A DNA stretch of 57,685 bases from Clostridium sp. CAG:138 (GTDB lineage: Bacteria > Bacillota > Clostridia > Christensenellales > CAG-138). Numbering within the stretch: position 1 is the first letter of the stretch; each line of letters opens with the position of its first letter. The DNA lies in assembly GCA_000435055.1 (NCBI GenBank), contig FR879720.1, forward strand, positions 14,646 to 72,330, in the 5' to 3' direction. Position numbers and translations under genes: made by a program. The notes beneath the pieces were generated by a model. The model searched no databases and was not told the origin of the DNA. It was given only the letters and a program-made list of their open reading frames with translations. Of the stretch, positions 1 through 5,821 are shown piece after piece.

Positions 1-49
1 TTTCCTGATTGTCCGCGGTGCCGCTTTCTGTGACTGAATGGTTCATCAT
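1..49 (-). CDS. 5' end of an unidentified leftward gene (partial)
   Basis: Only the first 16 or so codons are inside the window. Reading leftwards, an AAAAGGAGGA ribosome-binding sequence (51-60) lies just upstream of two tandem ATG codons at 49 and 46. The second has the more normal spacing. The visible N-terminus (MMNHSVTESGTADNQE) is polar and uninformative, so no function is offered. The gene is divergent from recO and has a foldable leader at 76-125. It could be a chance reading frame, but the Shine-Dalgarno match is strong. Confidence 0.5.
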   Translation of the reverse strand, partial: MMNHSVTESGTADNQE

Positions 50-75
50 GTCCTCCTTTTCGTTGCGGTAACAGA

Positions 76-125
76 TTCGGGAATACTTCGAGCTGCCTTA
101 TCGAAGTGAGCTTAGTGTTCCCGAA
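76..125 (-). promoter_or_regulatory. Long imperfect inverted repeat in the leader of the leftward gene
   Basis: TTCGGGAATAC (76-86) faces GTGTTCCCGAA (115-125), giving an 11-bp outer stem with one G-U pair. ACTTCG and CGAAGT form a second stem inside it. On the leftward strand the structure ends about 15 bases before the ribosome-binding site of the gene at 49, so it would sit in that gene's 5' leader. There is no U-run on the leftward side. Whether it controls anything is unknown. Confidence 0.4.
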
Positions 126-214
126 AAACGAAAAAAAACACATGGGCTTTCAAACGTGCTTACCGGTGTCGGTAAGGTGTGCGGAGCAGCGCGATACGGC
201 GGTATGAATTCAAT

Positions 215-940
215 ATGGCATTTGAAACACTGAACGGAATAGTACTGAGATATGCGAATTATCGCGACAACGACCGCATACTGACCGTCCTCACGCAGGA
301 ACGCGGTGCTGTCGCTGTTACCGTGCGCAACTGCCGAAAAAAAAGCTCCGTTACAGCTGACGCAGTTTCAGAGCAGTGCTGCTACGGTGAGTTTGTTGTG
401 TATGAACGCGGCGGAATATTGTACGCTTCGTCAACAGCAATTAAGGAATCGTTTTATCCGATAAGGGAGGACTACGAAAGGCTTGTTTCAGCAAACCAGA
501 TTCTTCGTTTTGCGGAAATTATTGCGTATAATCATGGCGGCGCGGAACTTTTTCCTTTGTGCTACCATGCACTGAGCTTTCTTGCATACGGAGACAACAA
601 TCCGATAGATATTGAACTCTGTTCCACGGCAAAAATGCTCTGCCTTGCCGGCTATAAGCCCGTCCTGACGCATTGCGTGCGCTGCGGAAAAGATTTGCGA
701 AAGCAGAAGGAGGTTGCTTTTTCGAAAGTACAGGGAGGGACCCTTTGCGATTATTGCGGTGTCGGCTGCCGCGTGATCAGCGCGCTTTCGGCTGAAGCGC
801 TGCGCCGCATGATTCTGCTGCCGCTGCCGCAAATGGGAAGAGTTAAACTGCCCGACAATGTGCGAAAGGAGCTGGATCTGATTATCTATGAGTATGCGGA
901 GTACTCCTTTGAGCAAATAATCAAAGTGCGCGGAAAATAA
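215..940 (+). CDS. recO: DNA repair protein RecO
   Basis: RecO works in the RecFOR recombinational-repair pathway, loading RecA on SSB-coated single-stranded DNA. The 241-residue product has the family's usual length: an N-terminal OB-fold (about 1-80, starting MAFETLNGIVLRYANYRDND) and a helical region with a four-cysteine zinc site, C154-x2-C157 and C178-x2-C181. ATG 215 is chosen because homology to the family begins there. A GTG 12 codons upstream would extend the frame with residues unlike RecO, and the ribosome-binding site is weak for either start. In many Firmicutes recO follows era; here it follows a divergent gene instead. Confidence 0.92.
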   Translation: MAFETLNGIVLRYANYRDNDRILTVLTQERGAVAVTVRNCRKKSSVTADAVSEQCCYGEFVVYERGGILYASSTAIKESFYPIREDYERLVSANQILRFAEIIAYNHGGAELFPLCYHALSFLAYGDNNPIDIELCSTAKMLCLAGYKPVLTHCVRCGKDLRKQKEVAFSKVQGGTLCDYCGVGCRVISALSAEALRRMILLPLPQMGRVKLPDNVRKELDLIIYEYAEYSFEQIIKVRGK

Positions 941-958
941 ATATATTATCAAAAACCC

Positions 959-987
959 TTGCATTTTAAATCGCTTGGAGGTATAAT
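959..987 (+). promoter_or_regulatory. Sigma-A promoter for tRNA-Asn copy 1
   Basis: TTGCAT (959-964), a 17-bp spacer and TATAAT (982-987) lie between the recO stop codon and the tRNA. The same two hexamers with the same spacing recur in front of the second tRNA-Asn gene. Confidence 0.75.
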
Positions 988-1010
988 AGCAACTGTTGAG
1001 AAAAGAATAT

Positions 1011-1086
1011 TCCTCCTTAGCTCAGTCGGTAGAGCATGCGGCTGTTAACCGCAGTGTCGTTGGTTCGAGTCCAACAGGGGGAGCCA
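1011..1086 (+). tRNA. tRNA-Asn (GTT), copy 1
   Basis: A 76-nt cloverleaf: acceptor TCCTCCT pairs with AGGGGGA, the anticodon loop CTGTTAA gives GTT, the T-loop is TTCGAGT, and CCA is encoded. It is identical base for base to the copy at 1878-1953. Confidence 0.97.
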
Positions 1087-1087
1087 C

Positions 1088-1121
1088 AAAACAGCATTTC
1101 CTGTTGAAATGCTGTTTTTTA
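1088..1121 (+). terminator. Intrinsic terminator after tRNA-Asn copy 1
   Basis: AAACAGCATTTC and GAAATGCTGTTT form a 12-bp stem around a CTGTT loop, followed by a run of T. Confidence 0.85.
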
Positions 1122-1151
1122 TTTCATTTTAATCAGTGAACGGAGCGGGGT

Positions 1152-1719
1152 ATGAAGTGCAGAAATAAGACGCTGCATGACAATGCGGCAAATATTGTCA
1201 CTTTGACGCGGATTGCTGTATAGGCTGCATTGCTTCCGATTAAGTACGGAACAGTGCCGTTCTGCATTGTGTATGCATACTGCGGATTGTCCGATATGAT
1301 CGATGACATGATTGCACGCAAATTGCATACAGAGAGTGAAATGGGTGCGATACTTGACAGCATATCGGATTTATGCTTTGCGGCATCATACGCAGCTAAT
1401 GTTCTGCCGAAGCTGCAATTCGACAATTGGGTTATTTGAGTGATTGCTGCTGTTATCACAATTCGTACTTGCAGCGTTGCTGCGGGATTCGTCGCGCTGA
1501 GATGGTTTATTATGAGACACACCATCGCAAACAGGATTACCGGCTGCTTGCTGTTCTTGCTCCCGTTTGCAAACCTGCTCTTTTCCGGCAAAGAGCAGGC
1601 ATTGACTGCATTGCAATGCCTGTGCCTGTTTCGCTGCTTTGACAGCAGCGGTTTGGGAAGCGATGATGACCTTCATGGAGATTGCCGGAAATTCAAACGG
1701 GAATACAGGCGGCGGTTGA
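1152..1719 (+). pseudogene. Decayed CDP-alcohol phosphatidyltransferase
   Basis: One reading frame from ATG 1152, behind GGAGCGGGG, gives a CDP-alcohol phosphatidyltransferase interrupted by an in-frame TAG at 1221 and TGA at 1437. A frameshift near 1615 is needed to continue to the TGA at 1717. The N-terminus (ANIVTLTRIAV) and the catalytic signature are still visible: SDMIDDMIAR followed by GAILDSISD, that is DxxDGxxAR...GxxxDxxxD with the first glycine changed to aspartate. An intact homologue would make or modify phospholipids such as phosphatidylglycerol or phosphatidylserine in the membrane. Three separate lesions and a lost motif glycine argue for decay rather than recoding. The gene lies between two identical tRNA-Asn genes. 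Confidence 0.82.
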
Positions 1720-1810
1720 TGCATAAACACAGACTTATGCTCCAAACAAATACAAATATTATATTGAGCCCGTGCAACAATGAGCACGATGTTATATTTG
1801 CAAAAGGGTA

Positions 1811-1839
1811 TTGCATAATACGTCCAATGGGTGTATAAT
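1811..1839 (+). promoter_or_regulatory. Sigma-A promoter for tRNA-Asn copy 2
   Basis: TTGCAT (1811-1816), a 17-bp spacer and TATAAT (1834-1839). The hexamers and spacing equal those of copy 1, although the surrounding sequence differs. Confidence 0.75.
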
Positions 1840-1877
1840 ACATCTTGTTCGAAGGAACTGATGTTCAAATTCAATAT

Positions 1878-1953
1878 TCCTCCTTAGCTCAGTCGGTAGA
1901 GCATGCGGCTGTTAACCGCAGTGTCGTTGGTTCGAGTCCAACAGGGGGAGCCA
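1878..1953 (+). tRNA. tRNA-Asn (GTT), copy 2
   Basis: Identical to copy 1 over all 76 nt, including CCA and five bases (AATAT) immediately upstream. It has its own promoter and terminator. Confidence 0.97.
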
Positions 1954-1986
1954 AAAGCCTTTTGCCGATTGGCAGAAGGCTTTATT
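1954..1986 (+). terminator. Intrinsic terminator after tRNA-Asn copy 2
   Basis: AAAGCCTTTTGCC and GGCAGAAGGCTTT pair around a GATT loop, followed by TTTATT. Confidence 0.75.
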
Positions 1987-2008
1987 CGTACTGTTTTTTG
2001 TTTCAATC

Positions 2009-2042
2009 AAGCCCTCGCCGAATGCCGCGGCGAGGGCTTGTG
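2009..2042 (-). terminator. Hairpin downstream of rho
   Basis: CAAGCCCTCGCCG and CGGCGAGGGCTTG form a long GC-rich stem about 40 bp past the rho stop codon. Neither strand has a good U-run after it, so it may be an RNA 3'-end stabiliser or a weak terminator rather than a classical one. Confidence 0.45.
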
Positions 2043-2083
2043 CATAATGCTGTGTTAATTCAATGATTGCTCACCGTGATTGC

Positions 2084-4279
2084 TCACCGTCTGAGCGGCG
2101 TTCTTCCCGCTGACATGTAGCCATCCTTCTCATACATTGCAATGTAATTTTTGAAGAGCGTGCAGAATTCGGCATTGGTCGGTGCTTTTTCAAGCATGTT
2201 GATAACCTGTTCCGTAACTTCTGCTGTATTTCCGCCGGAGAGCATCCTGCGCATACGGGTGACGCAGTCAAGCTCATCATCCGTGAGAAGCAGCTCCTCG
2301 CGTCTTGTGCCGGACTTATATATGTCAACGGCAGGGAAGATGCGCTTTTCGGAAAGCTTGCGATCCAGATGAATCTCCATGTTTCCTGTGCCTTTAAACT
2401 CTTCATAGACCATATCGTCCATGCGGGAACCGGTTTCAACAAGTGCGGTTGCAATAACCGTGAGACTTCCGCCGTCTTCAATGTTGCGTGCAGCACCGAA
2501 GAAACGCTTGGGTTTATGCAGCGCACCGGGATCCATTCCGCCGGACAGGGTTTTGCCGGTGGAATTGATGGTCAGGTTATAGGCACGGGCAAGCCTTGTG
2601 ATGGAGTCCATAAGAACGACAACATCCTTGCCCATTTCAACAAGACGCATGGAACGTTCCATAACCATTTCGGCAACGCGGGTGTGATGCTCGGGAAGTT
2701 CGTCAAAAGTTGAATAAACAACTTCGCCCTTAATTGAGCGCTGCATATCGGTAACTTCCTCGGGACGTTCATCGATTAAGAGAACAATAAGATGAACATC
2801 GGGATAGTTTTGAGCAATACCGTTTGCAATGGACTTAAGCAGGGTGGTTTTTCCTGCCTTGGGTTGAGAAACAATAAGGCCTCTCTGACCTTTGCCGATG
2901 GGGGAGATCAGGTCTATAAGCCGAATTGCAAGCGCCTTTTGGCTGTTTCCGGGTGTTTCAAGGGTGAATCGCTCGTTCGGGAAGATAGGGACGAGATCCT
3001 CAAAAGGCTTGCGCAGCGCGGCTTCCTCGGGACTGATGCCGTTGATCGCCGTGATGTACATAAGAGCAACATAGCGATTGTTCTCTCTTGTCTGGCGCGT
3101 TTTGCCTGTTACAAGATCGCCGGTGCGGAGGCGGAAACGGCGGATCTGGGAGTTTGAAACATAAACATCGTTCGTTCCGGGAAGGTAGTTGTCGCGCCTG
3201 AGAAAGCCGTATCCGTCGGACATAATTTCAAGGATGCCCTCGGCATCATCGCATTCACCGGCTTCGATCATTTCGGGAACGGCAGGGTTGCTCGTTCCGT
3301 ATTCGGCGTTGTAGTAACCCTCCTGCCTTGCAGGATAATTCGCACCGGGCATGACGGGATTGGTATACCCTGCCGCAGGCTGACGATAGGCACTGTCCTG
3401 CTGCGGATAAGTGGGCTGGAAACCGCTCTGGGGTTGGGCAGTATAACCCTGCTGAGCATAAAAATCCTGCTGCGGGAAAAGGGTTTGCTGCTGATAAGGA
3501 TCCTGCGGCTGCTGGCGGAAAGAATCATTTCCGCGCTGCTGACGATAGCTTGAATCGTTGGAGGAATACTGCTCGTTTCTGGGCTGACGATAGCTGCCTG
3601 AATTATTGCCTGCGGGGTAGTTTTGCCCGCTGCGGCTGTAACTGCGGCTGTCACGCGCAGAGGAATAAGCACTGCGATCATAGCCTTTTGAATAAGGCTG
3701 ACTGCCGTAACTCTGCTGACGTGAGCTGTTGTATCCGAGTGTAAAGCCCGAACGCGGGTTTTCCTGTGCGGGTGCGGAGTGAGGCTGCATCGGGATTGAA
3801 GCGGCCATTTGAGCCGGTGCGGAAACAGTTCCCTGAGCGGGCTTCGGCGCGGCAGGCTGGAACTGCGGAGCCGCGGAAGGCTTGGGCATTTCAAAGGTCG
3901 GAGCGGGTATTTGGGTCGGAGCGGGTATTTGTTCCGACACTGCTTTTGCAGCGGCGGCAGCGGGCTGCGGTTCCGAGGGTGCGGCAGCGGGCTGTGTGCC
4001 GGCAGCGGGCTGCGAGGTTTCGGAAACAACGGGGGGAGTTCCTGCATCCTTTGCAGCTTTGGCAGCTTGCTTCGCTTTTGCGGCGGCAATGGGATCAGGC
4101 ATTTGACTGAGTTGACTGTAAGCACCGAAAATCGGCTGGTTTCTGGCGACAATGCCGCCGTTCATAATAATCTCAACAAGTTCTGCTTTTCGATATTTAG
4201 TAATAGATTTAACGCCCTGAGCCTTTGCAATTTCGCGCAAGCTTTCCAAGCTTTTTTCGAGCAGCTGCTCTCTGGTCAT
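2084..4279 (-). CDS. rho: Transcription termination factor Rho with a long disordered insertion
   Basis: Rho is a hexameric RNA-dependent ATPase that ends transcription. The 731-residue product is far longer than the roughly 420-residue E. coli type. Order: Rho_N helical domain (1-42), Ala/Pro-rich linker (50-175), Gln/Ser/Tyr/Asn-rich stretch (180-330), cold-shock-like RNA-binding domain (345-415, GILEIMSDGYGFLR), and a RecA-like ATPase with Walker A SQPKAGKTTL (471-480) and Walker B VVVLMDSITR. The core looks intact, so termination activity is expected. The insertion resembles the prion-like or phase-separating regions described for Rho in Clostridium and Bacteroides. Start ATG 4279 follows GAGGT. 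It is probably monocistronic. Confidence 0.96.
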   Translation of the reverse strand: MTREQLLEKSLESLREIAKAQGVKSITKYRKAELVEIIMNGGIVARNQPIFGAYSQLSQMPDPIAAAKAKQAAKAAKDAGTPPVVSETSQPAAGTQPAAAPSEPQPAAAAAKAVSEQIPAPTQIPAPTFEMPKPSAAPQFQPAAPKPAQGTVSAPAQMAASIPMQPHSAPAQENPRSGFTLGYNSSRQQSYGSQPYSKGYDRSAYSSARDSRSYSRSGQNYPAGNNSGSYRQPRNEQYSSNDSSYRQQRGNDSFRQQPQDPYQQQTLFPQQDFYAQQGYTAQPQSGFQPTYPQQDSAYRQPAAGYTNPVMPGANYPARQEGYYNAEYGTSNPAVPEMIEAGECDDAEGILEIMSDGYGFLRRDNYLPGTNDVYVSNSQIRRFRLRTGDLVTGKTRQTRENNRYVALMYITAINGISPEEAALRKPFEDLVPIFPNERFTLETPGNSQKALAIRLIDLISPIGKGQRGLIVSQPKAGKTTLLKSIANGIAQNYPDVHLIVLLIDERPEEVTDMQRSIKGEVVYSTFDELPEHHTRVAEMVMERSMRLVEMGKDVVVLMDSITRLARAYNLTINSTGKTLSGGMDPGALHKPKRFFGAARNIEDGGSLTVIATALVETGSRMDDMVYEEFKGTGNMEIHLDRKLSEKRIFPAVDIYKSGTRREELLLTDDELDCVTRMRRMLSGGNTAEVTEQVINMLEKAPTNAEFCTLFKNYIAMYEKDGYMSAGRTPLRR

Positions 4280-4743
4280 AGTATTACCTCACACAAAGTT
4301 TAGTCTTTTTATATCAATGGTATGACATATTCCGATAGCTCTGACGAACGTGAAAAACGGAGCTAAGAATTCAATCTGTTTTCAATTCAGCATACCAATA
4401 TCTCGCATTCATATCATACTCCCGAAATGCATTTTCGTCAAGAGCAATTTTTCCGTTCCGAGCGGGTTATCTTGCCGTTTGATACAAGTTTTTGCTTTTT
4501 TCCCCACAAAAAAACTCAAAAAGCGAAAATATATTTTTAAACATGCAACGGCAAAGAAAAACCAACGCCGTCACAGTGCGGACAGACTGATAAAATTGCA
4601 GCATAAATGCTCTTTATAACACCTATGCGCGCATCGTAAATGATATAACCGGAATTGAAAACTGACATAAAACATCGATTATTTGCTATAAAACTACACG
4701 TTTACTTAATATCGAAAAGACTTCGGCCGAGTCATCGGTGTCA
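4280..4743. other. Intergenic region between rho and the yabP promoter
   Basis: AT-rich, with several A and T runs. I see no convincing gene, RNA or clear promoter hexamers for rho. The short open frames here lack ribosome-binding sites and family resemblance. Confidence 0.5.
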
Positions 4744-4772
4744 GCATAATGCCGTGCAGGCATGCATACAGT
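4744..4772 (+). promoter_or_regulatory. Sigma-E-type sporulation promoter for yabP-yabQ
   Basis: GCATAAT (4744-4750), 14 bp, then CATACAGT (4765-4772). This fits the mother-cell sigma-E consensus KMATATT-N14/15-CATACANT with one mismatch in the -35. It lies about 170 bp upstream of yabP, whose Bacillus orthologue is under sigma-E control. Confidence 0.65.
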
Positions 4773-4941
4773 GTAAAGGACACAGGGGGGAGACCGGTTA
4801 CGGATTTCCCGAGAAAACAATGAACAGTTCAGTGTATTCCGAAAAGGAAAGCTTGAGTTGTCGGTGTTGTTCCGAAGCATGTCGGCAGATAAGCCACAGT
4901 TTCGGCAGTAAAAAACATATAGAAGAGAGAGGAGAAACAAA

Positions 4942-5238
4942 ATGAATGACAGACCGTGTATCGAAGGGAGCACGCTCAGGCTGCGCACGCATTCCGTGCA
5001 TATTGAGAACAGGGAGCTTGCAAGCATCACAGGAGTTAAGGATGTCGGCAGTTTCAACGAAAGCATGGTTGTGCTTATGACGGAGGGCGGAGGACTTACA
5101 GTGGAAGGAACCGAACTCCATATTACGAAGCTGAACCTTGATGAAGGACAGGTTATCATAGAAGGACAAATTATTGCCTTTGAATATGATGATGTTCCCG
5201 TTCAGCGCGGTTCGTTTTTTTCAAGAATGTTCAGATAA
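4942..5238 (+). CDS. yabP: Sporulation protein YabP
   Basis: A 98-residue YabP/YqfC-family protein, a compact beta-rich fold needed in sporulation of Bacillus subtilis and usually made in the mother cell. The family pattern is visible throughout: short strands around ENRELASITGVKDVGSFNES, LMTEGGGLTVEGTELHITKLNLDEGQVIIEG, then a C-terminal basic SFFSRMFR tail. The start ATG follows AGAGGAG. yabQ comes 66 bp later on the same strand and a terminator closes the pair, so the two form a small sporulation operon. In Bacillus this pair lies next to divIC; that gene is absent here. Confidence 0.9.
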   Translation: MNDRPCIEGSTLRLRTHSVHIENRELASITGVKDVGSFNESMVVLMTEGGGLTVEGTELHITKLNLDEGQVIIEGQIIAFEYDDVPVQRGSFFSRMFR

Positions 5239-5304
5239 ACCCGCGACAGCCGCGGGCAGTTTATGTCGAAACGGCTGAAAGCGAAAGGAGGTAAAACGTG
5301 CGGG

Positions 5305-5616
5305 ATGCAGAACACCCTGAACCAGATACCTGTTTTTTTGTGCTGTCTTTGGTGCGGATTGGCAGCAGGCATCATTTATGATTTATTCAGATTGGTAAGG
5401 ATAAGGGGAAATCGATTTGTGACAGCGGCGGCGGATACGCTTTTCGGTGCAATTGCAATCGGCATTACGGCGGGCGCACTGCTTTATTGCGACCACGGCA
5501 AGATAAGATTTTTCACGCTGTTTGCGATTGCCGCAGGTGCGCTTCTGTGGCAGATCCTTCCCGGAAAGCTGCTCAGGATAATGATTATGAAGCTTAAACG
5601 CAGCATCGGGCACTGA
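5305..5616 (+). CDS. yabQ: Spore cortex biosynthesis protein YabQ
   Basis: A 103-residue membrane protein with three predicted membrane segments (VFLCCLWCGLAAGIIYDLF, an alanine/glycine-rich second segment and FFTLFAIAAGALLWQIL) and a basic C-terminus. YabQ sits in the outer forespore membrane and is required for cortex formation. The signature GIIYDLFRLVR after the first segment is typical. ATG 5305 is preferred over upstream in-frame codons: family similarity starts there, and AAAGGAGG lies 13 bases upstream, slightly far. Confidence 0.85.
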   Translation: MQNTLNQIPVFLCCLWCGLAAGIIYDLFRLVRIRGNRFVTAAADTLFGAIAIGITAGALLYCDHGKIRFFTLFAIAAGALLWQILPGKLLRIMIMKLKRSIGH

Positions 5617-5651
5617 ACACAAAAGCCGCGCAATCGGTTAAACACATACAT

Positions 5652-5691
5652 AAAGAAGCGGGTGCATCGTTTTGGTGCATCCGCTTCTTTT
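5652..5691 (+). terminator. Terminator after yabQ
   Basis: AAAGAAGCGGGTGCA and TGCATCCGCTTCTTTT form a long stem ending in T. It also folds on the other strand and may serve the convergent dockerin-protein gene. Confidence 0.85.
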
Positions 5692-5821
5692 GCCCGGGAA
5701 CATTCCGAACAATTTGCTCATTGCGAAAAAGGCTTAAATTTTCGGCATTTTTTCGCGGGTATACAGTTTAACGGAATTTTCCGAACTCTGCTGCTCCGTA
5801 TAGTGCGAGAGGAAGCACTCG

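Noticed and set aside
1152..1719. Stop-codon readthrough or a recoded genetic code
   Set aside because: Both a TAG and a TGA plus a frameshift would be needed, the motif glycine is lost, and neighbouring genes use TGA and TAA as normal stops.
1230..1838. Two separate small genes (69 and 132 codons) between the tRNA-Asn copies
   Set aside because: They are in the same frame and together spell one CDP-alcohol phosphatidyltransferase with internal stops, so they are pieces of a pseudogene.
4350..4619. 89-codon open frame in the rho-yabP intergenic region
   Set aside because: Lysine- and phenylalanine-rich translation of AT-rich DNA, with no ribosome-binding site and no family pattern.
4655..4945. 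Open frame ending in an ATGA overlap with yabP, which could suggest a coupled upstream gene
   Set aside because: No ribosome-binding site at a usable distance from any start, no family resemblance, and its far end runs upstream of the sigma-E promoter. yabP has its own good ribosome-binding site.
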